Under the pieces are notes generated by a model. It was not told where the DNA came from. It was given only the letters and a program-made list of their open reading frames with translations, and ran no database searches. From Cyclobacteriaceae bacterium (lineage in GTDB: Bacteria > Bacteroidota > Bacteroidia > Cytophagales > Cyclobacteriaceae): DNA of 64,000 nucleotides. Numbering within the stretch: the first letter of the stretch is position 1; each line of letters starts with the position of its first letter. The position numbers were made by a program, and so were the translations under genes. The stretch lies in contig JAFIEV010000066.1 of the NCBI GenBank assembly GCA_020832305.1, positions 32,816 through 96,815 of the forward strand, in the 5' to 3' direction. Shown here piece by piece: positions 25,307-34,301 of the stretch.

Positions 25307-26755
25307 TCATTTTACCAATTGGTTTTCCACAGGAATAATCCCTTTCAGATGGTTTTCGAGTATGGCTCTCATTTCTTCGATAATTTCCGGATGATCTGCC
25401 GCTACATTAAATTTTTCAGAAGGGTCCACATTTACATTGTACAGCAATGGAGGTTCCATTTCGGTTCTTGTGTTTTTCAGGTCTATTTCAGGGTTTCTGT
25501 AGCTGTGGGCGGTGTTTCTTCCATATTCATTTTGGGTGTAAAAATGAACCTTGTAATCGCCTTTACGAATGGCATATACTTTCTCTCCCCAGTAATACAT
25601 TACATAATCTCTTTCTGATTTGCCGGCACCTTTCAATAAGGCAGTCAAATCGTAACCATCGTATACGCGGTCGTCAGGCAGCTTTGCCCCGGAGAGTTTA
25701 CATAGTGTGGGAAGGAGATCCATCGTGGTGGCCATATCCATTACTACATCCTGCCTAAGCGTACCGGGCCACCAGAAGATAGCAGGAACCCGCATTCCTC
25801 CTTCAAAGGTACCTCCTTTTGCCCCATTAAGCATACCTGCAGTTCCGCCATGTGTATTAAAGATATGCCAGGGCCCATTGTCTGAGGTAAAAACCACCAG
25901 CGTATTTTCAGCAAGACCTTCTTTTCTCAGGGTTTCCAGTATCTGACCTGTCGACCAGTCGATTTCTTCAATCACATCTCCATAAATTCCTCCCAGGGAA
26001 ACATCCTTAAAAGCCTCATCTCTGAAAAGTGGTATATGAGGGAGGGAATGTGCCAGATAGATAAAAAAGGGTGAATCTTTCATTTCTTTGATTTTGGCAA
26101 CTGTTTCTTCTGTATATCTTCTGGTGAGGGTTCTTTGATCTGCCGGTCGTTCTACGATTTCCTTGTCCCTCATAATGGGTACATTATAAGCCATAAAGTC
26201 TTCTTCCTCTGCAAAGGTTATCTGATCACTTATGGAGGATCCACCAGGTAAAGACTTTATCCGGTCCATGTCGTTTGAATACGGTATGCCAAAATAGCTG
26301 TCAAAGCCATGATCTGTTGGCAGATGAGGAGAAAGATGCCCCAGGTGCCATTTTCCTATAGCAGCTGTTTTATATCCATTTCCTTGCAGCAAACGGGCTA
26401 TTGTAAGCTCCGATGGAGGCAATCCACCATTGGAATCGGGGAATAATACCCTTCTTTTGTCACTGCACATGCCCGATCGGATGGGAAGTCGCCCCGTCAG
26501 TAATCCGGCACGACTGGGTGTACACACTGGAGCCGCCACGTAAAAGTTTGTCCATTTTTGACCTTCAACGGCCATTTTGTCGAGGTTTGGTGTTCTTATG
26601 CTGGGATGGCCAAAAACCCCTATATCTCCATATCCCAGATCGTCGGCAAAGATGATGATGAAATTGGGCTTATCCGGTTTTGTAGGGGTATCGCATGCTG
26701 TAAAAACGAAAGCAATAAAAAACATGCAGATTGCAGTGAATAGATGGGTTTTCAT
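25307..26755 (-). CDS. lipoprotein S1 arylsulfatase
   Basis: A 482-residue sulfatase anchored as a lipoprotein (lipobox VFTACD, Cys about 21). The formylglycine signature CTPSRAGLLTGRLP (Cys about 79) is intact. The metal-binding Asp pair is in IIFADDLGYGDIG, the GKWHLGHL segment carries the catalytic Lys-His, and FTSDNGPW supplies the late Asp-Asn ligands. It resembles the arylsulfatase A / N-acetylgalactosamine-6-sulfatase style of S1 enzymes. With the sulfatase downstream and the GH29 fucosidase upstream it forms a desulfation-defucosylation set for sulfated glycans. Localisation is probably the outer membrane or periplasm. Confidence 0.9.
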   Translation of the reverse strand: MKTHLFTAICMFFIAFVFTACDTPTKPDKPNFIIIFADDLGYGDIGVFGHPSIRTPNLDKMAVEGQKWTNFYVAAPVCTPSRAGLLTGRLPIRSGMCSDKRRVLFPDSNGGLPPSELTIARLLQGNGYKTAAIGKWHLGHLSPHLPTDHGFDSYFGIPYSNDMDRIKSLPGGSSISDQITFAEEEDFMAYNVPIMRDKEIVERPADQRTLTRRYTEETVAKIKEMKDSPFFIYLAHSLPHIPLFRDEAFKDVSLGGIYGDVIEEIDWSTGQILETLRKEGLAENTLVVFTSDNGPWHIFNTHGGTAGMLNGAKGGTFEGGMRVPAIFWWPGTLRQDVVMDMATTMDLLPTLCKLSGAKLPDDRVYDGYDLTALLKGAGKSERDYVMYYWGEKVYAIRKGDYKVHFYTQNEYGRNTAHSYRNPEIDLKNTRTEMEPPLLYNVNVDPSEKFNVAADHPEIIEEMRAILENHLKGIIPVENQLVK

Positions 26756-26942
26756 TATTAAAATAAATTATGTGGAAGTTGTCAGCAAGGTAAAAACTGA
26801 ACAACGTTTTTACAATGCATTGAAAGGTTTTTAGTTTATGCCATGCCAATCTAAAGCATTTGGTAAGATATAATACTGATAGATAAAAAACCCGGATAGC
26901 CTACCTTAGACCTTATGGATGAATTCTATCGACAAATAAACA

Positions 26943-28058
26943 TTAGTCCTTCAACGCAGACAAGGTTGCAACATCTTCAGGATGCACAGAGCCATCAGGC
27001 ATCGGGCCGATATTGAGCAGTAAATTATAGCCTTCTTTCTTTGCATCGTCGAGTAGCTTCTTAACATCGTCCACACTCAGATGATGTCCGTCCATCGCCT
27101 TATTATACCCCCAGGCAGCTCCGTATCCACTTATATGAGGCTGCATGGTGTTGCAGACTTCTTTGGGTTTATTTTTATTCAATTCATAGACTTTTCTGGC
27201 TACTTCATATTGCTCTCCTACCCTTGCCGTCCCGCCTCGTTCAGGCGCTACAAAATCCTCCGATCCGTTGGCGCCTTGTTTAAAAGAAATCAAAGCGTGT
27301 GGCGATAATTTCCGAATCAGGTTGTAGGTCTCTTCTATGGGGAAAATATCCGGTTTAGCATAAAAACCCATAATCGGATCAAACCAAATGCCTGCAACAT
27401 TGGGATATTGTGTAATCAATTCTTCCAGCTGTGCATGCACAAAATCAACATAAACCCTGAAGTCCTCCGGCTGTTTATACAAATAGGCATTTGGTCTTTG
27501 GGCATAGGCAGGTCTGGCATTGAGCCAACCATCTTCGCGGTCGTAGAAGTAGGGATGTTTCCAATCAGCAGCATAGGAATAATATAAAAATAAACCCAGG
27601 CCCTTTTTGTCACAAGCCGCTGCAAGTTCTGCAATCAAGTCCCTGCCACAAGGTGCATTCATAGAATTAAAATCAGTTTGCGCGGTGCGGAAGAGGCAAA
27701 ACCCGTCGTGGTGCTTGGTGGTGATGGTGATGTATTTCATGCCTGCCGATATGGCAAGGTCTGTAATAACCTCGGCATCAAAATTTTCAGCAGTAAATTG
27801 ATCTTTCAGCAAAGCATACTCATCTAAGGGAATGGTATCTCTGAGCTGAACCCATTCTCCTCTTCCGGTGAGGCTATAAATGCCATAATGAATAAACATA
27901 CCAAAACCGGCATCTTTAAACCAATTGAGATTGGCATTTCTCGGGTCTTGCTGGTACAAATCAGCATAATCATGTAAATACGGTGGAATATCAGGGCCCT
28001 GACGACATGAAACTAAGGGCAGTACGAGTACAAAGTAAAAAAATAAAACATTTTTCAT
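26943..28058 (-). CDS. GH29 alpha-L-fucosidase (lipoprotein)
   Basis: A 371-residue GH29 enzyme releasing alpha-linked L-fucose. Lipobox LVSC at about residue 18. The catalytic barrel shows WFKDAGFGMFIHYGIYS at the start, KHHDGFCLF, and the nucleophile Asp in AGIWFDPIMG (about 225). The protein ends at the barrel (LLLNIGPMPDGSV); the C-terminal beta-sandwich of many GH29 enzymes is missing, so it is shorter than the usual 430-480 residues. This compact form occurs in other Bacteroidota. It is first in the minus-strand run with the two sulfatases, though gaps of about 190 and 370 bases leave co-transcription uncertain. Confidence 0.9.
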   Translation of the reverse strand: MKNVLFFYFVLVLPLVSCRQGPDIPPYLHDYADLYQQDPRNANLNWFKDAGFGMFIHYGIYSLTGRGEWVQLRDTIPLDEYALLKDQFTAENFDAEVITDLAISAGMKYITITTKHHDGFCLFRTAQTDFNSMNAPCGRDLIAELAAACDKKGLGLFLYYSYAADWKHPYFYDREDGWLNARPAYAQRPNAYLYKQPEDFRVYVDFVHAQLEELITQYPNVAGIWFDPIMGFYAKPDIFPIEETYNLIRKLSPHALISFKQGANGSEDFVAPERGGTARVGEQYEVARKVYELNKNKPKEVCNTMQPHISGYGAAWGYNKAMDGHHLSVDDVKKLLDDAKKEGYNLLLNIGPMPDGSVHPEDVATLSALKD

Positions 28059-28217
28059 ATAGCTGATAATTCTGCGAGATTAAAATTACACAGAATGGGC
28101 ATGAATGACAATAGATTAGGGTTGAATCCTCTAAAAGAGTAATAAATTTTCTCAACATCGAATCCGGAAAGCACCTATCTGTTGTCTCTTATCATCAGGG
28201 GTTTTATCAAAAGAAAA

Positions 28218-28898
28218 TTAATTGGAAAAATTCATTAATGTTGGCGTCCAGTCATAATGATTAAAGCGAAGCGAATATCCCTTAAGGTTTTGGTGCAAAA
28301 TTTTTTCATGAATAGATAGTATGCCCTTTTTGCCTCCAAAATCGGCGTAAAACCAAAACATTATGCGATTAACAAAAAGTATTCTTTTATCAGGGTCGAT
28401 ATTAGATTCATTGAGAACAAATCGGGTCATGGCATGATTTAATCGCTGATCGAGGTCATCAGATTTATAAATATCAATTGGCGGACAACTTTTAGCAACG
28501 CAATTTAATGCAAAATGTATTCTGAAGTCTGCCTTTTGCACTGCAAGCTTTTTAATATGAGGAGCCACAAATAATGAACGGAAAAAACCCAGACTATATT
28601 TCCAGCGATACTTTCTCAATATACCATGCTCTATATCATCGAGACTGAAGCGATGCGAGTCGATTTTAATATGCCTTACAGTAAAAATATTTTTATCATT
28701 TACCGATATGTCATTGGCCAGTATTTGATAAAATGCATTATAAATATTAACCCAAAAAACAATTTTAAATGAATCATTAAAACTTTGCAGAGTAGAGATA
28801 TGCAGCTTAGTCAATTCTTTTAATGGTTCATCTAAACTCTGCTTCAATTTGACATTTTGCAACATACTGGCAGAAAGTTCTACCGCATGATTCATCAT
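28218..28898 (-). CDS. DUF547 domain protein
   Basis: A 226-residue protein with the DUF547 hallmark segment FWVNIYNAFYQILAN (about 48-62), HIKIDSHRFSLDDIEHGIL, and FALNCVAKSCPPI with its conserved Cys pair. DUF547 has a papain/transglutaminase-like look but no proven activity. Other members in Bacteroidota are usually exported; this one has no signal peptide. It overlaps the ROK kinase gene by four bases (ATGA), so the two are translationally coupled. Start alternatives are the two adjacent Met codons. Confidence 0.85.
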   Translation of the reverse strand: MMNHAVELSASMLQNVKLKQSLDEPLKELTKLHISTLQSFNDSFKIVFWVNIYNAFYQILANDISVNDKNIFTVRHIKIDSHRFSLDDIEHGILRKYRWKYSLGFFRSLFVAPHIKKLAVQKADFRIHFALNCVAKSCPPIDIYKSDDLDQRLNHAMTRFVLNESNIDPDKRILFVNRIMFWFYADFGGKKGILSIHEKILHQNLKGYSLRFNHYDWTPTLMNFSN

Positions 28899-29815
28899 CG
28901 GGATAAAATGGTTTTTTCAATGCATAAAGCCGCTGCTCCCATGATACCTGCATCATTGCCCAGCATTGCCTTTCGTACAATGATATCATTTACATAATAA
29001 GGTGTAAGATTTTCGGTAAGTGTACGAATTAAAGAATTTATTAACAAGTCGAAACCCATAGCCAGACCACCACCTATCACTATGTTTTTCACATCGAGTA
29101 ATCGAATGGCCGAAACCAGGGATTCACCCAGAAATTCACCAACCTCCTGAAAAACCTTGACCGCCAATGCGTCTCCGTTTAGTCCTTCCGCAGCAATTAT
29201 CTTAGGATCATAATCTGTCATTGTGCTTAGAATCGAATGACTCCCATTTTTTAACAGGTTTTTGGTCATTGCCATAATACCTGCTTTGCCAATGTTTTGC
29301 TCAAGTGTTTTTCCGTTTTTCACTAAAACATGGCCCAACTCCATACCATTTCCATCAGCGCCGGTAAACAAATGTCCGTCGATAATAGCACTGCCTCCTA
29401 CTCCGGTCCCCAAAGTAACAAATATAAAACTCTTAGACCGGTTACCGCCACCATAATAATATTCCCCCAAGGCCGCCAGGTTAGCGTCATTTTCAAAATA
29501 CAGCGGTAAATCTTTGAAATATTCATCCAAAATCTTACCCAGGGGCATGTGGTTTAAAACAGGTATATTTGGAAGCTCAATGGTTGATAAACGGTCTTTT
29601 GACAAGGTTCCGGGAACGCCAATACCAATGCCTTCAACACCAGGGTTGGCCTGAAGCAGGTCTTCTATAATGCGGGCAACCGAACCAGTGAAATCTCCCG
29701 AATCAACCAAACCTTTCGTAGGAAATTTAACTTTTCCATTAAGCGCACCTTTTTCATCCACAATACCAGCTTTAACATTGGTACCACCTATATCCATACC
29801 TAAGTAAATTCCCAT
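28895..29815 (-). CDS. ROK family sugar kinase without zinc motif
   Basis: A 306-residue ROK protein, probably a glucokinase or N-acetylhexosamine kinase. The phosphate-binding loop MDIGGTNVKAG is at 6-16, the catalytic Asp in YFENDANLAA (about 109), and LGTGVGGSAIIDG and the conserved His in GMELGHVLV are present. The usual zinc-binding CxCGxxGCxE that follows this His is replaced by KNGKTLEQNIGKAGI; only one Cys remains in the whole protein, near the C terminus. No DNA-binding domain, so it is an enzyme rather than a repressor. Within a glycan-scavenging region it could phosphorylate GlcNAc, GalNAc or glucose. It overlaps DUF547 by four bases. Confidence 0.85.
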   Translation of the reverse strand: MGIYLGMDIGGTNVKAGIVDEKGALNGKVKFPTKGLVDSGDFTGSVARIIEDLLQANPGVEGIGIGVPGTLSKDRLSTIELPNIPVLNHMPLGKILDEYFKDLPLYFENDANLAALGEYYYGGGNRSKSFIFVTLGTGVGGSAIIDGHLFTGADGNGMELGHVLVKNGKTLEQNIGKAGIMAMTKNLLKNGSHSILSTMTDYDPKIIAAEGLNGDALAVKVFQEVGEFLGESLVSAIRLLDVKNIVIGGGLAMGFDLLINSLIRTLTENLTPYYVNDIIVRKAMLGNDAGIMGAAALCIEKTILSR

Positions 29816-29928
29816 GGTTTTGTCGATTTGATTTCAAAAATTTTTCCAATGTACTTACAAATACATTAACATCGAAAAAAAAAGTTTGTTAATCCAAATC
29901 TGGAGAATGATGTATTAGCGGCATAATG

Positions 29929-30600
29929 CTACACACTATTTAACTTTTGGGTGATTTCATGTAAATATAAATCCTTTTTTTTGAGACGATATTGCATGAC
30001 CCAACGGGGATGGGGTAATGGGACTAGTTTTTTAAAATAGCCTTTCTCTTCATTCAATTGATTTAAAAAGGCAAAATTCTTACCCTGTCCAAGACAAAAA
30101 GCTATATCCCGCAGAATTCCGATTTCCAATTGATCTTCAATGCATTGTGTAATATAATTTAAAAAAACGTCTCTCCATGCAGGTATATCATAGTAATTCA
30201 GATTCTTCCCGTTTCTGACATAACCCAGTGGACTTACTGCTGAAAAATAATATTTATGATAAAAATCAGATACGGTTCCCATCGACTCAATCAGTTGATA
30301 AATAAAAGTCGAGGATAATTCAGTGCGTTTATCCAGAAAATTGACAATGCCACATTTTTTTTCCAGGTGTACCGGGTCGGTAAATGGAATGCCTGTTACT
30401 CCTGCCCCGTAACGGCCCGGATTTATCCCAAGTATGATTATGCGATCGCGGTTGTCATGATAATATTTTTCGTAAAAGCTTGTATTCAATTCCCAGACTT
30501 CTGCCTGTCCCCATGGATTCAACACTTCAACATCCTGAGGTAAAAGCGGTGGGTTTTTAAGTTTTTTAATAAATTGTAAGTGTTTGGCAGCGAATGTCAT
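29929..30600 (-). CDS. SMUG2-like uracil-DNA glycosylase family protein
   Basis: A 223-residue protein of the DUF4918/SMUG2 group in the uracil-DNA glycosylase superfamily. The active-site loop IILGINPGRYGAGVTGIPF (about 52-70) matches SMUG-type GMNPGPFGMAQTGVPFG, and the C-terminal LPHPRWVMQYR supplies the His of the minor-groove HPSP-type loop. The family removes uracil or other damaged bases; family 3 enzymes keep Asn in the first motif, as here. There is no link to the sugar genes on either side, so it looks like an independent repair gene. Confidence 0.75.
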   Translation of the reverse strand: MTFAAKHLQFIKKLKNPPLLPQDVEVLNPWGQAEVWELNTSFYEKYYHDNRDRIIILGINPGRYGAGVTGIPFTDPVHLEKKCGIVNFLDKRTELSSTFIYQLIESMGTVSDFYHKYYFSAVSPLGYVRNGKNLNYYDIPAWRDVFLNYITQCIEDQLEIGILRDIAFCLGQGKNFAFLNQLNEEKGYFKKLVPLPHPRWVMQYRLKKKDLYLHEITQKLNSV

Positions 30601-30731
30601 ATTGAAGCAACAGATTGATTTATTAAAACTAAGTAGTATACCACTATCAGATTTGCCATTTTGTTAGTCCGTTTCCATTAAAATTAAGTAATTTAACAAA
30701 TAAAATGCATTTTTAAACTTATACATCGATT

Positions 30732-31484
30732 ATGCAAGTTGATAACTTAAAAATCAATATACATACAAATGAGCAGGAAGCAGGTGAGGCAGCTGCTCTT
30801 TTTGTTGAAAGTCAAATAAAAGAAGCCATTGAATCCAAAGGTTTTGCCAATGTAATTCTGGCCACCGGAACTTCGCAGTTTGCCTTCATTGAAGCATTGA
30901 AAAAAAAGTCCATAGCATGGGATAAAATAAGGGTTTTTCATTTAGATGAATATAAAAACCTGAGTGATGAACATCCGGCCAGTTTCAGAAAATACCTTAA
31001 AGAACGCATTTTAAATATTGTAAAACCTGCGCATGTGCATCTCATAGATGGGGACGCCGAAGATCTGGAAGTAATGATCCGGAGTTATGAAGACTTACTT
31101 AAAAAGCACCCGGTAGACATCGCCTGTATTGGCATTGGCGAAAATGGCCACATTGCTTTTAATGATCCGCCGGTAGCCGATTTTAATGACCCTAAACTGG
31201 TAAAAGTTGTAGAACTGGATGATGCATGTCGCAAACAGCAATTTGGAGAAGGTTGGTTTCCCACACTTGATGATGTGCCAAAATATGCTGTTACTCTTAC
31301 CATACCAGCCATATTGCAATGTAAAGCCATTAGTTGTATGGTGCCTGGTAAACGAAAGGCACAGGCAGTTTCCGATGCCATTCATGGCCCCATCAATACA
31401 AGCTGTCCCGCAAGTATTCTTCGGCAGCACCCTCAAACTCAATTATTTCTGGATGAAGAATCTTCATCTCTAATTAATGCATAA
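30732..31484 (+). CDS. nagB: glucosamine-6-phosphate deaminase
   Basis: A 250-residue NagB-type isomerase-deaminase converting glucosamine-6-phosphate to fructose-6-phosphate and ammonia. The phosphate loop ATGTSQFAFI, the catalytic Asp in FHLDEYKNL (about 74) and the GIGENGHIAFNDPP motif with its Glu and His are all present. It is a little shorter than E. coli NagB (266 residues). It heads a plus-strand run nagB-GH109-nagA-like-Nramp-like and provides the last cytoplasmic step of amino-sugar use. A galactosamine-6-phosphate deaminase role (AgaS/AgaI type) is possible given the GH109 neighbour. Confidence 0.9.
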   Translation: MQVDNLKINIHTNEQEAGEAAALFVESQIKEAIESKGFANVILATGTSQFAFIEALKKKSIAWDKIRVFHLDEYKNLSDEHPASFRKYLKERILNIVKPAHVHLIDGDAEDLEVMIRSYEDLLKKHPVDIACIGIGENGHIAFNDPPVADFNDPKLVKVVELDDACRKQQFGEGWFPTLDDVPKYAVTLTIPAILQCKAISCMVPGKRKAQAVSDAIHGPINTSCPASILRQHPQTQLFLDEESSSLINA

Positions 31485-31506
31485 ATTATCGTGTAACCCT
31501 ATCCTT

Positions 31507-32952
31507 ATGAGCAATCGCAGAGATTTTTTAAAAAACACAGGAAAAGCCGGGCTTATATTAACCGGAGCAGGATTAACGCAAGCCTGTGGCCGGCAAGATT
31601 CCGGCGCAAAGGTGCAAAGCCAACTGGCACACATTTGGGAGGAAGCCACTCGCCCCTTCAATTCAAACTTTAATATGTCGGGTTATGCAGCTGAGCCCAT
31701 CCCCAATGTTCGCGTAGGTTTTGTGGGTCTCGGCAACCGAGGGCCTGGTGCCGTCTACAGAATGGCCAAAATTGAAGGGGTAAGCATTGCCGCTTTATGT
31801 GACCTACGTCAGGAAAGGGTCGATGTAGTTATGGACAGACTTCAGAAAGAAGGGCCGCACCAGCCAGTAATTTATGCCGGTGATGATGAAATCTGGAAAA
31901 AGATGTGTGAAAGGGACGACATCGACCTCATTTACATAACCACGCCCTGGTTTTTACACGCCCCCATGGCATTATACGCCATGGAGCAGGGTAAACATGT
32001 ATGCACCGAAGTGCCTGCCGCTACCAGTATGGAAGATTGCAGGGCCTTGGTAGAAACCTCAGAACGAACCAAAAAGCATTGCATGATGCTGGAGAATTGC
32101 TGTTATGACTTTTTCGAACTGCTTACGCTCAATATGGCAAGACAAGGCTATTTTGGTGAAATCGTTCACGGTGAAGGTGCTTATATACACGATATACTGG
32201 AAGGAAATTTCAGCAAAACCAAATATTGGAATTTCTGGAGGCTGCGTGAAAATGCTGATCGAAATGGCAGCCTGTATCCTACCCATGGCTTAGGCCCAGT
32301 ATGCCAGGTCATGAATATCAATCGGGGCGATGCCCTGGATTATCTGGTTTCCATGTCTTCCAACGACTTTTCCATGGGAACACTGGCAGTAAAAAAAGCT
32401 TCTGAAGATGGCGTTTTTGAGGAATTTATGAACAAACCTTTCAGGGGAAATATGAATAGCACCCTCATTAAGACAAAAAAAGGACGCAGCATTCTATTGC
32501 AGCATGATGTAAGCTCCCCGAGGCCCTATTCCCGTATTCATATGGTAAGTGGCACAGAAGGATTCGCACAAAAGTACCCCTTCCCTTCAGGTATTTTTAA
32601 AGATCACACTTTTTTTCGCGAAGGCGATGAAGGTTATGCATCACTGGTTGAAAAATACCAGGCTCCTATCGTTAAAAAAATAGGAGAAATGGCCAGACAA
32701 GTCGGTGGACACGGTGGTATGGATTTTATTATGGAATGGCGAATGGTCGACTGCCTTAGAAATGGTTTGCCTCTCGACATGGATGTTTACGATGCCGCGC
32801 TCTGGAGTGCTATTGGTCCACTCAGTGAATGGTCAGTCGCCAATCGTTCGGCCACTATTGATATCCCTGACTATACCGGAGGTCATTGGCAAAAAAACAC
32901 ACCTGTTGATGTTGACCTGAAGCAGGGAGCCAATACAAAAATTCTATTATGA
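31507..32952 (+). CDS. GH109 alpha-N-acetylgalactosaminidase-like
   Basis: A 481-residue Gfo/Idh/MocA-fold protein with a Tat-type signal (SNRRDFLKNTGKAG), hence exported folded with its cofactor. The start is the ATG at 31507, right before the twin-Arg motif; the frame from 31477 overlaps nagB. The NAD-binding Rossmann motif GFVGLGNRGPG is at about 66-76. TPWFLHAPMAL, ENCCYDFFEL, GEGAYIHDI and GSLYPTHGLGP match the GH109 family, whose founding members cleave alpha-GalNAc from blood group A and mucin-type glycans by an NAD-dependent redox mechanism. Some GH109 relatives act on other sugars, so the substrate remains inference. It overlaps no gene but follows nagB closely. Confidence 0.85.
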   Translation: MSNRRDFLKNTGKAGLILTGAGLTQACGRQDSGAKVQSQLAHIWEEATRPFNSNFNMSGYAAEPIPNVRVGFVGLGNRGPGAVYRMAKIEGVSIAALCDLRQERVDVVMDRLQKEGPHQPVIYAGDDEIWKKMCERDDIDLIYITTPWFLHAPMALYAMEQGKHVCTEVPAATSMEDCRALVETSERTKKHCMMLENCCYDFFELLTLNMARQGYFGEIVHGEGAYIHDILEGNFSKTKYWNFWRLRENADRNGSLYPTHGLGPVCQVMNINRGDALDYLVSMSSNDFSMGTLAVKKASEDGVFEEFMNKPFRGNMNSTLIKTKKGRSILLQHDVSSPRPYSRIHMVSGTEGFAQKYPFPSGIFKDHTFFREGDEGYASLVEKYQAPIVKKIGEMARQVGGHGGMDFIMEWRMVDCLRNGLPLDMDVYDAALWSAIGPLSEWSVANRSATIDIPDYTGGHWQKNTPVDVDLKQGANTKILL

Positions 32953-33029
32953 TACATCCGGGTAGTTAACAACTTTTTTGATCGCAAGATAATATGTCTG
33001 CCATCAGGTCGGATGATTAAATATAAACT

Positions 33030-34277
33030 ATGAAAATTCGCAAAGACAGTCCGGGAATCCTTTTATTAAGTTTTCTGGCTTATAATTTAATTTTTATGAC
33101 AATATCAAAATCCAGTGCACAGGAAAGTTTCAGCGCTTACTTGTATGCTGATATGCAGCCTGTAACTATACATACTAAGGATGGTTATATTGAAAAAATA
33201 GAAAGGCTTGAAAAGTTGCCGGATAATACAGAAAAGCTCATTATAGCCCCGGGCTTAATTGACAATCAGGTCAATGGATTTAAAGGAGTTTCATTTTCAT
33301 TAGCCGGAGGTAAACTCATTGAAGAAGATGTTTTAATTGCAACACGTGCTATCTGGTCTTCTGGGGTTACAAGCTATTTCCCTACCCTTACCACCAATGA
33401 TAAGGAACTACTGATACACAATTTCAGTGTGCTCGCCAGGGTTGTGGATAAAGAAGAATTGTATGGAAGTATTCCCGGTTACCACCTGGAAGGCCCATAT
33501 ATACTTCCGGAAGAAGGCTACAGGGGGGCACATCCAATGGAATACATAAAAAAGCCCGATTGGAATGAATTTCAGGAGTTTAATAAGGCTGCCGGTGGAA
33601 AAATTTTACAGATCACCCTGGCGCCAGAGGTACAGGGTGCCATGGATTTTATAAGCCATTGTCATTCTGCAGGTATTAAAGTGGCCCTTGGACATCACAA
33701 TGCCAGCACGGCACAGATAACCGAAGCCATTGACCGGGGAGCCGCAATAGCCACCCACCTGGGCAATGGAATGGCCAATACAATTCACCGGCGTATTAAT
33801 CCCCTCTGGCCCCAGCTTGCCGACGATCGATTCATGATTAGTCTGATCGTAGACGGATTTCATCTTAGTGCAGAACAGGTCCGCGTATTTTTCAGGACTA
33901 AAGGTGCCGACAGAATTATTCTTACCTCAGATGTAACCAGTTACGCTTTTCTTCCTCCAGGTGAATACACCACCACTGAAGGTGAAATAATAGAGCTTCG
34001 TGCCGATGGATTGCTCCACCTCCCGGCGCGAGAAATATTTTATGGCGCTGCCTCGCCCCTTACAAAATCAGTAGGAAATATTATGAAAATGAGTGGTTGT
34101 ACACTGGATGAAGCCATTCGAATGGCCAGTACCAATGTGGCAAGGTTATACGGCTTGGATGACAGAGGTGAAATAAAACCCGGCAAGCGGGCAGACCTAA
34201 TATTATTCACCATTCATGATTATGAAATTGAGGTTCACAAAACCGTAATATCTGGTAAAACCGTCTATTCAAAATAA
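33030..34277 (+). CDS. exported N-acetylglucosamine-6-phosphate deacetylase-like protein
   Basis: A 415-residue amidohydrolase of the NagA family with an apparent signal peptide (1-33, ending KSSAQ), which is unusual because NagA is cytoplasmic. The active-site elements are visible: APGLIDNQVNG (about 73-83, lacking the HxH of two-metal enzymes, as in other NagA), YHLEGPYI with the metal-binding Glu, LGHHNAS and THLGNGM with metal-binding His, and LTSDVTS with the catalytic Asp. HRRINPLW stands in the place of the usual substrate-phosphate Arg loop. If exported it would probably deacetylate free GlcNAc/GalNAc or oligosaccharides rather than a sugar phosphate. The gene sits between GH109 and a divergent transporter gene (24-base gap), suggesting a coupled step. 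Confidence 0.8.
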   Translation: MKIRKDSPGILLLSFLAYNLIFMTISKSSAQESFSAYLYADMQPVTIHTKDGYIEKIERLEKLPDNTEKLIIAPGLIDNQVNGFKGVSFSLAGGKLIEEDVLIATRAIWSSGVTSYFPTLTTNDKELLIHNFSVLARVVDKEELYGSIPGYHLEGPYILPEEGYRGAHPMEYIKKPDWNEFQEFNKAAGGKILQITLAPEVQGAMDFISHCHSAGIKVALGHHNASTAQITEAIDRGAAIATHLGNGMANTIHRRINPLWPQLADDRFMISLIVDGFHLSAEQVRVFFRTKGADRIILTSDVTSYAFLPPGEYTTTEGEIIELRADGLLHLPAREIFYGAASPLTKSVGNIMKMSGCTLDEAIRMASTNVARLYGLDDRGEIKPGKRADLILFTIHDYEIEVHKTVISGKTVYSK

Positions 34278-34301
34278 TAAACCTAAAATCTCAATACCTA
34301 T

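Noticed and set aside
31095..31442. A 115-codon minus-strand frame opposite nagB
   Set aside because: Antisense shadow of a well-supported enzyme gene.
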